DNA of 64,000 nt from Chlorella sorokiniana (lineage: Eukaryota > Chlorophyta > Trebouxiophyceae > Chlorellales > Chlorellaceae). Positions 54,201 through 64,000 of this stretch are shown in pieces. A program made the translations under genes and the position numbers. The notes below the pieces were generated by a model. It ran no database searches, had not been told where the DNA came from, and saw nothing but the letters and a program-made list of their open reading frames with translations. The stretch lies in NCBI GenBank assembly GCA_025917655.1, contig CP084615.1:372001-436000 (forward strand), written 5' to 3'. Within the stretch, counting starts at the first letter, position 1. Each line of letters starts with the position of its first letter.

Positions 54201-57200
54201 ATGTCTCGGAGAACTCTGCTGCTCTTGGCCGCCTTTATAATCGTCCTGAACTTCGCACAATGTGATGAGGTGGCGGCAGGGAGCGTCACTGAGGCTGCAG
54301 AGGTGCGACAGCAGCCTTGGAAGCGATCCGCGTCTTGGCGGCGGCGGCAGCAGACAAGCCAGGTTCCTTTCAGATGCGCCACCAGCGGGGCTTTGCCAAC
54401 CGACAGTCACGCTGCTCCTGCCGGACAACCCGGATTCGACTGTGCTCTTTGCAGGGGTGGGCGTCAGACTTGCCGGCGCTGGCTGCGACAGGGGTGCCGC
54501 CGCTCGAGCGGCGCCGCCGCCACTACGCCGCCCCGCCCTCGGCGACGACCCTCTGGGCTGCGACGACATCTCCCGGCTGGACGGCGGCGCCGACCTCTGC
54601 GCCTTTGTACGCGCCCACTGCGCCAGCGAGAGCCTGGTGGACTGGCCGCGCCTGTACTACTGCCACGTGGCGGCCCGCGGCGCGCTGCCCACCGCCCTGC
54701 TGCTGGCGGGCTGCGCCGCGCTGCTGGCGCTCCTCTTCCGCGCCATCGCTCGCGCCGCCGACGACTTCTTCTCCTGCATCCTCAGCCAGATCAGCCAGGA
54801 CCTGGGCCTGCCGCCGCGGCTGGGCGGCGTCACGCTGCTCGCGCTGGGCAACGGCGCTCCCGACCTCTCGGCCTCCATCGCCGCCGTGAAAACGGGTGAG
54901 GCGGGGCGCGGAAGGGCGCAGCAGCAGCCTGCAGCGCAGCACAAAGCAGGGAGAGGGAGGCAGGTGCCTGCGGGACACTTGGAATGCATGTTGCGTTGAG
55001 CGGCGCACGCTGTGCTGAACGACTCCCCATCGCCCCCCGCTCTCCCACGCCCCCTCGCCGCCGCTCCGCGCCCCCGCCGCACCACCTGCTTCGCCTCATC
55101 CGGCGCTGTGCCCCGCAGGCAACTACCAGCTGGCCATGGGCGCGCTGACGGGGGCCGGCATGTTTGTGGGGGCCGTCGTCGCCGGCCGCATCGTGTCCCT
55201 GAGCGGCGGCGTGCGGGCGAGGGGGCGCAGCTGCGCGACATCTCCACCCAGTTCATCACGGTTGTGGTGACGACGGGCATAGGTGCGTGCGCACCGAGCG
55301 CGCGGTGGCTGGTATAGGGAGCAGCCCAGGGCGCAACGGGGTGGCTTCGCCTGCCGGGCTGCAACACCGGTGCTGCGCGCGGCCATGCTGGCGCCACGTG
55401 GCACCCTCCCGGGTCGGGTCGAAGGCTCCCAACCCCAATGCACACCCCAGCACCCCAACGCCAAGCCCCCACTCGCACACACGGCATCACCGTGTTTCTT
55501 TCCACCGCCACCACCAGCCCTCACATGCGAATGCCGCCGCCTGCTCCCCCTTGAGCTCCTGCAGTCGCCTCTGGCTCTTTCACTTACGGCGGCGTGGCCG
55601 CCCTGCTCTCCATCTATTTGTCCTACGTGGTGGTGGTGGCGGTGGCGGACTTCAGCAAGCGGGCGGGGGTGGAGTGGGGGAGGTGGCGCGCCGGGTGTCT
55701 CGCCGCATGTCTGGCAGGTGCGGCGCTGCACCCCTTCAATGTTTTTGTTTGTGGGGTGTGTTGGGGGGCGGGCGACCACAATAGCAAGGGTTGAAGTTCT
55801 GCCCCTCTGGTGCCTTCCAAGTGCGCTGCTGCCTGCTGACCTGGCTCTGTCTGCTGCCCAAATTATGCTGGGGCTGAAGGTGGCGGGTGGAGATGGTGGC
55901 GCCGCTGTTGCGGGACGATTACGGTGCGGGGGCCGAGCCGCCGCTTGCGGGCGCCAGCCTGCTGAGCCGCTTTGCCGCCGGCGAGGGCGAGCCTGGGGGC
56001 CGGCAACTGGAGGAGCTGCCTGCCAAAGGGGCCCAGCAGCCAGATGCTCTGGATGCAGCAGACGCACAGGCGGGAGGGGCGGCTCGCCGCTTGCCGGGCC
56101 TGGCACCTGCGAGCAGCACGCCGCCGCTGCCGCCCGCCGAGGGCCTGAGCCGACCGCGCTTCGGCAGCCTGCCTGACCTGGAGGCCCAGCGGCGGCAGCA
56201 GCAGGAGGCGTACTGGCACCCCCAGCAGGCGCAGCAGGCGCAGCAGGCGCATGGCAGGCGAGCAGCGGCATGAGAGCCGTCTGCGGCTGCTGACTGCCTG
56301 CAGCAGCTTGGGCTGCCTGGCTGCCATGCGCACCCCGCCCCCCTCCAACCAGCAGCCCAGCTGCCGACATGAGCCCGCCCCCCTCCCCTCCCCCTTCCCT
56401 CGGCCTCCTTGCTGCCCCCGGCTCTGCAGGCAGCAGCCGCCCGTGGCCCATTTTCAGCCACGCGTGACTTACAGCGACCTGGTGCAGATGCCCGCTAAGG
56501 AGTACCGGCAGCGCGCTCTGGCAGAGATGGCGCAGGTGGGGCGCCAGCTGGTGTATTGCGCTGGCACATGGCGCTGATCCGATCGGGTTGTGGCGGCCGG
56601 CTGGCTGGTGTTGCGCTCCGCCGGCGAGGCGCTGCTGCGCTGGCCTGTGGTGCATGCTGCATGCTGCTGTGCGTAGCGCCCACCTGTCCTCTTGCCTGTC
56701 AGCCGCCCAAGACACGCCGGAAAGAACAGAAGGCATGCGCCGCTGTCTGTCCCTTGCCCTCATGCGCCGCCGCTCTCCTTGCGACTCATGCCCTCTCCCT
56801 ATGCCTTCCCTCCCCCTCAGTCTCGCTCGTTCTATGCTCGGGACCGCCGAAGGCATGAGCCAGAGGCGGCAGACGAGTTGGGGCCGGGAGCAGGGGAGGA
56901 CTGGGAGGGCAGCAGCAACGGCGGTGCCTCCTCTGCTGGGGAAGAGAGCGATGTGGAGGAGGGGCGGCAGCGCAGCGGCGGCCAGCGCCCGGGCCCGGGT
57001 CTGGGCGGGGCCAGCAGCCGCGATGGCAGCAGCGGCACGCATAGTGGCGGCTCCAACGGCGGCTACCGCCCGCCCCTCGTCAGCTTCGCCCCTGCAGAAC
57101 GGCGCCGCCCCCAACGACGGCGCCTCCATGGCGGCAGCTGCAGCGGCGGCGGTGGCCGAGGTGGAGGCTGAGCGGCGGCGACTGGCGCAGCAGGCAGCGC

Positions 57201-59068
57201 TGGCGGCCGACGACCAGCATCAGCACGGTCGGCAGTCGCAGGCAGAGGCGCAGCAGCTGCCGACGGTCGGGAGGAAAGCGCCGAGCCGCGACAGCTGGGC
57301 AAGCCCAGCAGCTCGCGGTCGCACCCCTCTTCAGACTCCACCGCCCACCGCAGCATCAACTCCTTTGAGATGGCCAGCGGGGGGGGATCCCGGCGGCAGC
57401 CGCTCCCAGACGCCCCCGCTGCGCTCGCCGTCGCCGCCGCCTGCGCACGGCCCCTCGGCGGCGGCAGCAGTGGATGAGGCGACGTGGGTGGAAGAGGCGG
57501 GGGTGATGGGAGCCTTGGGGAGCGCCTGCGGCGGCTGGCTGAGGCGGTGCAGTGGCCGCTGCTGATGCTGCTCCAGGTGAAGCCTAACGCCTGCCTTGGC
57601 CGCACCTTCCATCCCCCAATGCCTCTGCTGCCTCCGCCCGGGCGTCCCCTGCTCTCCTTGCTCTCCACGGTCACTTGTCCACGATTCCTCTGCGGCTTCT
57701 GCCCTGCCTGGGAGCTCTCTTTCCTGAAGCACTTCCCACTCAACCCGCGTTGCCACCACACCATGCTACCCCACCTCACACCCACCCTCCATCCTAGACA
57801 CAACCTTATCCCCCTCCCACCCACCCCCACAGGCCACCATCCCCCTGGTGGAGGTAAACTCCTACCGCCGCCCCTGGTTCCTGCGCGCCCTGGCCGCCTC
57901 CCCGCTCTTCGTCGCCGCTTTCCTCCACCTCTTCTCCTGGCAGGTGGGACATGGTGTGGGGCCACCTGTCCCACCCAACTGGCTGGCGGCTGGGGGCACT
58001 CGCAAGCCGCATGCCGCTGCTGCTGCGTCGCTGGCCGGGCAGGAGGGCTCGCGATTTGCGACTGCAACTGTGATGCCTTGGGTGCCGCTGCGCAGGCGGT
58101 GCTGATCGCGCTGGCAGCTGGCGCCGCGCTGGCGGGTGCGGGGCACCTGGGCACGAGGGAGCTGGGTGGCAAAGCTCCGCTGTGGACGCTGGGCACAGGC
58201 TACCCTATCGGTCAGCGCCTGCGCTTGTCGCAGCGCATCTCGCGACACCTCGTTGCGGCTGCTGCATCCACGCCGCGTGTACCGCCCCACATGCCCCGTC
58301 TCTGACCAGCATCGCGCTGCGTGGCGGTGCAGGCGCCGCGCTTGTGGCGGTGTACGGGTTTGCCATCGCCGCCATGTGGATCTCGCTGTTCGCATCGGAG
58401 ATTGTGGGCCTGCTTCAGTTCTTCGGCATGCTCAGGCACGTCTGCTTTCTGCGTGCCTGCTGCCGCTCCTGCGCTCGACCGGGTCGCTAGCCCCCTCTGG
58501 CAGTGCAACGCTGGCAGCTTGGCTGCCTCTACTCATCTCTGCCGACCCGTCGAGCCTGCTGGGCTCACTGCTACATGCAAGCTCTGCTGGCCTGCAGAAG
58601 CGCCACCCCCACACTCACACACACACACCCAGTGGCTATCGCGCTCAGTCGCACAGCACCCCCGCCCCCTGCCTGCAGCAAGGTGGACCCTGCAGTGCTG
58701 GGCGTCACGGTTCTGGCCTGGGGCAACTCGCTGATGGACTACCTCAACAACACCGCCATGGCGGGCGCTCCCGCGGCGGCAACTCCATGGCCATGACCGC
58801 CTGCTTCGCGGGCCCCCTCTTCAACATGCTGGTGGGGCTGGGCCTGGGCTTCTGGGCGCTGCTGCAAGAAAGCGGGGCGGCGGAGACGGCAGTGGAAATG
58901 GACCCCGTGGTGCTCACCGGCTGTGTCTTCATCATGGTCAACTGCGCGGCGCTGGTGGGCGTGTCGCTGGCGCACCGCCAGCACCTGCCGGAGTGGTGCG
59001 GTGCCGCCATGGTGGGCCTGTACTGCGCGTACCTCGCCGTGGTGCTCGCCGTGATTGTGCTCACGTGA
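54201..59068 (+). CDS. CCX/NCLX-type cation-Ca2+ exchanger
   Basis: Membrane antiporter of the Ca2+/cation exchanger superfamily. The ATG at 54201 gives a signal sequence (MSRRTLLLLAAFIIVLNFAQ). After a Cys-containing luminal stretch (LGCDDISRLDGGADLCAFVR, CHVAARGALPTALLLAG) the first helices lead to the alpha-1 repeat LGNGAPDLSASIAAVKTGNY (about 54843-55130) and MGALTGAGMFVGAVVAGRIV. More helices follow (GGVAALLSIYLSYVVVVAVA, about 55590-55650). Then comes a very long low-complexity cytosolic loop (about 55860-57570), rich in Gly, Ser, Gln and Ala. The second half reads FLRALAASPLFVAAFLHLF, VLIALAAGAALAGAGHLG, GFAIAAMWISLFASEIVGLL, the alpha-2 repeat LGVTVLAWGNSLMDYLNNTA (about 58698-58757), MTACFAGPLFNMLVGLGLGF, and a last helix to TGA 59066-59068. 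Both GN.xxD motifs are intact. The frame breaks at 54536-54538, 55215-55225 and 58763-58765. Confidence 0.85.
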
Positions 59069-59793
59069 GGCGGCGGGCTGGCGGGCCACGGGTGGCAACT
59101 TGCAAATGGTCATCTGTGGCCCAAGCCGTGCATACTTTGGTTACCTTCATGCCCCCTTTGTCACCTGTTCAGCTTTCTCAAAGCCAGCCATTCTTCCACG
59201 CTGCTCTGCCTCAAGTTCCCTGCTGTTGGCTGCCGTCCCTACTGCCTGTATTTGCTCTGCTACGCTACGATGCTGAATGCTGCAGGCATCTGCACCCTGT
59301 AACAATGTAACAAAGCTCTGTGGCCAGGTCCATTGCTTTATTAATGTACAGGCGGCATTAGATAAGAGTAAAGCACTGCAATGTGCCGGTTGTCTGGCAC
59401 TCGGGCACAGCGCATGACAGGGGGCAAGTCTGCAAAATTGGCGTGACAGACCGAGAGGGGTCAAGTAATGGGCAGAGGCAGTGCGCTTAGTGCACACGTG
59501 CCGAAGCTGTGCCGAGCGGGAAATGCCCGGGCAGGCTATCAAGGATGTGGGTCGTCCAGCTAAACTAGGAGCCGCTGCCTATGGCAGGGCTGAAGCAAAG
59601 GATGGTCTCATCTTTCGGTCAAGGGGAATGTGGTCTCCAGGAAGCACGATGGGGCCACCTTTTGCGCCGTATAAGGTTCAGATTGCACAAGCTGGTGGAA
59701 TCTACTGAGGAGGCGCGCCTTCTGGGTGACAGCTACCCATGCTAAGGGTGTGAACAAGGGATGACGTCCGCTGGGTGGTTGCACCAAATGCCA
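59069..59793. other. Convergent intergenic region, exchanger and Rieske genes
   Basis: 725 bases, AT-richer than coding DNA, with two TGTAA motifs at 59298-59310 for the plus-strand gene. No gene was recognised in the rest. Confidence 0.5.
59298..59310 (+). terminator. Twin TGTAA poly(A) signals for the cation exchanger
   Basis: Two TGTAA copies (59298-59302 and 59306-59310) about 230 bases after the stop, in a suitably AT-rich stretch. This is the most convincing poly(A) signal in the window. Confidence 0.6.
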
Positions 59794-61714
59794 TCACTCC
59801 ATGTCCATAGCGTCCGGCCCCGTGCTGACAGCAGAGCTGCGCTGCTGCACCGTGAACCCGAACGACAGCAGGCTCTGCTGGCCGGCAGGGCCAGCCGCAC
59901 GGGCGCGCGCTGCAGCCTGCTGCTGCTGCTGCACCTGCTGGGAGGGCTGCGGCTGCGGCGCCGCGCCGCTGTCAAAGAGGCCGCGCGAGGGCGCAGGCTG
60001 GACGAGCGGCGGGGCTGATGGGGGTTGTACCCGCGGGCCAAGATCGCGGCAGTGGCTGCCTTGCGCCGAGCAATGCGGGCGGTGTCCACTCGTGACTGAG
60101 CGAACGGGATGTGGCCCTGCAGCGGGATGCGACGGCAACCAAGGAATGCAAACCAGCATTGGGGCAGAATCAACTCGCCGAGCAGAAGCTGCCGCCCTGC
60201 CGAGGCTTCAGGTTTCCCGCTCCAGTGCAATGGGAGACCGTAGCTGTGTGTCCTCAAGCCTCAAGGCACCCAGTCAGACAGTCAAACCCACCTGTGCGAA
60301 ATGGTGCGGCGCTGGCTGCGCCTGCGGCTGCTTCTGCGCAGACCCTGGCTCCTGGCTGAGCTGGATCCCCGACTCCTGGCTCAGCATCGCCACGTCGTCG
60401 TCCCCCGCCGACTTGGCAGGCGTCCCCGGCACCAGCCCCGCGCCTGGAAGCCAGCAAAGGGGGCCAGCGCCTCCTGCCCTGACCCAGCCCGGCTGCTGGC
60501 GCCCAGCAGGCCGTAGTTGCCTCGGCCCGGGGTGCCGCCCCGGGCTGCGCGGCCACCTGGTTGTAGCGGTCTGAGGGCAGAGCCTGCTGCAAGTGCAGCT
60601 CAGGGATGTCAATCCTGCACAGGGAAGGGGGTGGGCGGCCAGGTAGGGCGCTACCGGTGAATACGAGGGGGTAAGGAGGGTGGATGGATCAAGCAGGACA
60701 GCAGCCGCTGGAGCGGCATCGCTGCCTTGGCCAGCGGGCGGACGGCTCATCTAGGCCAGGCGCATGCCTTGGCTCAGCGCTGCGATGCGCACGCCTTGGC
60801 TGAACGCTGCGACTCCCATGCCTTGGCTGAACGCTGCGATGTGCACGCCTTGGCTAAACGCTGCGACTCCCACGCCTTGGCTCAGCGCTGCGATGCTCAC
60901 CAGATGAAGGCGCCGTCCTCGTTGACCCTGTAGGTGCGCTGCTGCTGCTTGTCGGTGCATGTCACGCAGCCATCCAGCATGGTGTCGACCTTCTTGCCGG
61001 TGGCCATGTCAATCTGGCGGTTGAAAGAGGTAATGAAGGAGATTAGTGCTCCCAACTTCAGTAACACAGCGGCTAGAGATGGTCAAAAGAGCTCGCAGCG
61101 GCCCTACCCAGCTTGGCGGGCAGCTGGGTGCTGCCCTCGCTGCCCCGGGGCAGCACCCACATGCGTTGACTGCGTCATGCAGATCCCCGGCAGCTCGCCT
61201 TGTAGCGATGCAGGGGGCAGACCACGCAGGCATGGCCGCCCACGTCCTCAATGTCCCCCTCCCACAGGTTGCCCCCATGTGGAAGCAGTGGGCGTCGGTG
61301 GCGAACAACCTGCCACGCGTGCGGGCCAACAGGATCTTGCGGCCATGCGTCTCCTGCAGGGAGAGTGCAGCAGGGGGCGGCAGCAAGGGCGAGTCGATGT
61401 AGGGGCTCTTGGCTCTCTGAATGATGACAGTTATGAGTGGGCATAGCTGTTGGCGGCGAGAGCGTGCGGGGCTTCGTCCCAACCGCGCTTGCCCCGCTGC
61501 GGGGGCCACAGTTTCGGGCGAAGCGGCCAGGCCCTAAGCGCCGTCTGGCGTGCCTCAGAAGGACCCGGCAAGGCAGCCGCAGACGCCAGCAGCTGGGCGC
61601 AGGACAGCCAGTGCGAACATACTGCCCGCGGGGGAAGTCGACGAGACTGACCTTCACGACCTTGCTGCCTTCAGGCAGCTCCGCAGTGCGCGCAACTCGC
61701 ACGAGCGCAGACAT
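59794..61714 (-). CDS. Rieske-type [2Fe-2S] protein with Gln-rich C-terminal tail
   Basis: A small redox or substrate-gating protein with a Rieske domain and no visible oxygenase or membrane part, like animal RFESD or bacterial Rieske ferredoxins. The ATG at 61714-61712 gives MSALVRVARTAELPEGSKVV then KVSLVDFPRGQ. Exon 2 has KILLARTRGRLFATDAHCFH, i.e. the first cluster motif CxH (about 61275-61295), then LWEGDIEDVGGHACVVCPLH with the second motif CxxH (about 61200-61230). Exon 3 reads DMATGKKVDTMLDGCVTC and TYRVNEDGAFIW. Later exons (IDIPELHLQQALPSDRYNQV, ARIARRKAATAAILARGYNP) and the last exon encode a Gln/Ala tail (SQQVQQQQQAAARARAAG) to TGA near 59794. The first-motif exon needs one more base at 61272-61276 (HMG then GNLWEG); another break lies in the tail near 60015. 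Cluster ligands are all present. Confidence 0.78.
60766..60900 (-). repeat. 27-bp tandem repeat, five units, touching a 5' splice site
   Basis: Unit starts on the plus strand fall at 60766, 60793, 60820, 60847 and 60874, exactly 27 bases apart, with a core like GCCTTGGCTCAGCGCTGCGA. On the coding strand the unit nearest the exon begins with the GTGAGC donor that follows GAFIW. The array is open in one frame (nine-residue unit like GVGVAAFSQ), but that frame is not the one the Rieske exon uses. Confidence 0.93.
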
Positions 61715-61969
61715 CTTGGTGCTGTGTTGCCCGTACGGCCGCAGCCCGCAGCCGCCCCCAAAGCCTGTCGACTTTATCCGTGTTGTGTTAAATGCAGGCG
61801 AATCAACATTCCGTGTCGGGAATGCTTTCCACCTTTTGCCAGCTGGCAGTGGGAATTGTGCGCAAATCAGCGATCTTTTGCAGCGCCTGGTGTCGAAAAA
61901 GGCGATCAGAGATCATATCTGTTATATTAGTTGTGTTGCCACGTGCATCAAGAGCGCTCAAACCCTTCC
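61715..61969. promoter_or_regulatory. 255-bp divergent promoter region, Rieske / MATE genes
   Basis: Two ATGs point apart with 255 bases between them; AT-rich, including a run of GATCATATCTGTTATATTAG-like sequence near 61910-61930. A shared promoter is plausible; no box is certain. Confidence 0.45.
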
Positions 61970-64000
61970 ATGCAGTCCCCCGCGGTCCAGCAGCCGCAAG
62001 TCGTGGCTCGTGCACAAACGCAGCTGCCAGCGGAACCTATCTTGTCGGTCCCAGAGATGGAGGAGCCCCTGCTGCCGGAGGGGGCGGCCAGCGACGGCTG
62101 TGTAACCGATGACTCGCCGGCGCCGGGTGCAGCCGCGGCGGAGACCAAGCGGTGCGGTCCTTCTGCTGCCCCCGTGCCTGATCGCAGCACGGGCGGTTTC
62201 CACACTTCCATCAGTGTCCATGAGCTCTTCGACTCACTTGTGTATGGCCCCGCCGCAGCATTTTGGGCATCGGGGCCCCATGGTTCTCGAGGAAGTCGTG
62301 ACGTATGCGTCCAACCTGGTCGCCCTAGGCATGGTGGGCCGCCTGGGGGCCTTCCCGATGGGCACCTTCTCCCTGGCACACAGCTTCACCAACATCACAG
62401 GTGAGCCGGGAGGGGGAGCGGCGGGACAGTGATTGACTGCCGACGCCCTCCCCAGCTCGCACGAACAGCGCCCCCTGGGGGCACAGGCACAAAGGCACCA
62501 GCCACGCTGCAGGGTTCCTGGTAACGCCACAACGCGGCAGTGCCTCGTGGCCCGCAGGCATCGCGCTGGTCAATGGGTTGAGCGCGGCCGTGGACACGGC
62601 TGGCTCCCAGGCGCACGGCAGCCGCTCCTATGAAGCCATCGGGCTGGTGCTTCAGCGCGCCCTGGCCCTCTCCCTCGCCGCCTGCGTGCCGCTGCTGGCG
62701 CTGTACGGCGCCGCGCGGGGCCCGTGCTGCGCGCGCTGGGCCAGCAGGCTGAGCTGGCGGGGGCGGCGGCGCGCTACGTCCGCATCTTTGCGCCGGTCGT
62801 GCCGCTGCACGCCGCCAACAGCTGCCTCTACCGCACGCTGGCCTGCCAGGGTGGGTTGGGTGGTTTGGGCTTGGAGGATGGGTGCGTGAGCGGGTGTTAG
62901 TGTGTCAAGGTGGGGGCAAGGAAGGCGGCGTATGATTGTCGTCGGCATGTCAGGCTGGCAAGTGGCGCGCACTTCCCGTTCCTGCCCCCACACAGGCATG
63001 CAGCTTTCCGTCACGGAGACAGCCGCCCCACACGCCCTCCCTCCGCTGAGGCTCACGCTGTCGCTGCTGCGCTGCGCCTGCAGGCGCCACCAGCTACGTG
63101 CTGGCCGCGGGGCTGGTGCTCTTTGCCGCCACCGCCCCCACCCACTGGCTGCTCATCTTCCGCCTCGGCCTGGACGGCTCCGCCCTGGCCTGCCTGGCCC
63201 TGGAGGCCCTCTACCTGGCCTGCATGGTCGCGCTGTGCGCGCTGCACAACGCGTGGCGGCCGCCCGACCAGCGCTGGTGGCGGGGCTGGAGCGCCGCCGC
63301 GCTGCGCGGCACGCGCCCGTTCCTCAAGCTGGCCGCCGCCGCCACCGCCATGATCGTGGCAGACTGGTGGCTCTACGACATACTCACTCTGCTGGCCGGT
63401 GAGGCTGTAGGTGCAACAAGGGGCGGGGGTGGGTTGTGGGTGGGCGAGGGGGCCATGGCAGGCTGGGTGCCCCTGCTTTCGACAGGCCGGGGCGTGCCTG
63501 GCGGCCTTCCCTGGAAGCAGCAGGTGGGCATGCGACATCCTGCCCCCCGCGTTGGCGGCTGCTGCAGGCCTGCTGCCCTCGCCGGACGTGCCGCTGTCTG
63601 CCACCAGCGTGATTTACTCCATACTGACCATGGGTGGGCCAACACAGGGCCTGGGCCGCCTGCATGGCGGCCAGGAAGGCAGCTCAGCGGTGCTGTCGGG
63701 GTTTGTGATAGGAGTGAGCGCCCGGCGGCGGCACCGCTGCCAAGCTGGTCCTGGATGCGTTGCAGCCCCAACCCCAACCATCTCACCCCTCATCCCCCAA
63801 AACCCACCGCCAATATCCCTCGCAGTTTTCATGGTGCCCTACGGGCTCGGCTACGCCGCTGGGGCGCGGGTGGGGCACCTGCTGGGCGCGCTGCAACCCC
63901 GCCGCGCCAAGCTGGCAGGTGCGGCAGTCGCTGCCAAGTGCGGCCTGGGCACAGAAAGCTGGGGCGGACCGCAGCCTTTGCAGCCTGGGCTCTGCCTGTG
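61970..64000 (+). CDS. MATE-family transporter, 3' partial
   Basis: Proton or sodium-driven exporter of small molecules. The ATG at 61970 (MQSPAVQQPQVVARAQTQLP) precedes a polar N-terminus, then MVLEEVVTYASNLVALGMVG with RLGAFPMGTFSLAHSFTNIT. Next are GIALVNGLSAAVDTAGSQAH with GSRSYEAIGLVLQRALALSL, and AACVPLLALYGAA. The first MATE repeat continues with ARYVRIFAPVVPLHAANSCL and YRTLACQG. Then ATSYVLAAGLVLFAATAPTH, LDGSALACLALEALYLACMV, FLKLAAAATAMIVADWWLYD, SATSVIYSILTM and FMVPYGLGYAAGARVGHLLG. The order of repeats and the NGL.AAVDT..SQA stretch are typical of eukaryotic MATE proteins. The frame changes at 62272-62280 (GGGGCCCC before ATGGTT) and 62717-62723. The gene continues past the window end. 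Confidence 0.84.

Noticed and set aside
60766-60900. 27-bp repeat as a coding nine-residue repeat of the Rieske protein
   Set aside because: The open frame differs from that of the Rieske exon, and a standard GTGAGC donor with a good acceptor upstream of IDIPELHLQQ explains it as intron.

Overview
The window is nuclear DNA of a very GC-rich green alga, most likely a Chlorella-like trebouxiophyte. Four things point that way. Nearly every gene is cut into many short GT-AG introns. Exons are strongly G/C-ending and rich in Ala, Gly and Gln runs. TGTAA, the usual chlorophyte poly(A) signal, lies downstream of several stops. The gene set is plant/algal: plastid transit-like leaders, a twin-arginine lumenal leader, a CPR5-like membrane protein and pyruvate formate-lyase. 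No rRNA, convincing tRNA, transposon, CRISPR array or viral gene was seen.

Layout: 1-5254 (+) 3' part of a RIC1 Rab-GEF subunit. 5548-17901 (-) is a run of four secretory-pathway genes: a secreted beta-propeller-like protein, a TBL-type PC-esterase, and two tandem GT61 glycosyltransferases. 18897-21662 (+) TFIIF alpha. 22247-28727 (+) pyruvate formate-lyase. 29198-31833 (-) plastid TPR-like protein, head-to-head with a small lumenal protein at 32133-32868 (+). 33489-37704 (+) tweety/prominin-like multi-TM protein. 38755-41040 (-) type II DnaJ. 41679-44000 (+) FYR-domain protein. 44346-46849 (-) CPR5-like membrane protein, head-to-head with a torsin-like AAA+ ATPase at 47089-49663 (+). 50083-53746 (-) plastid adenylosuccinate synthetase. 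54201-59068 (+) CCX-type cation exchanger. 59794-61714 (-) Rieske protein. 61970 to the end (+) MATE transporter, cut by the window edge.

Two clusters are worth following up. One is the secretory/glycan run (two GT61 enzymes beside a putative polysaccharide O-acyl esterase/transferase). The other is the CPR5-like/torsin-like divergent pair: both families are tied to the nuclear envelope or pore, and they share 239 bases between start codons.

A caution for every coding entry: almost every gene contains one or more places where a conserved domain continues only after changing frame by one base, nearly always at a short G/C run and nearly always as if one G or C were missing. The likeliest reason is consensus indel error, so gene spans are given from recognised start to recognised stop, with these breaks noted. 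Exon edges are read by eye from homology and GT/AG and are approximate unless stated.
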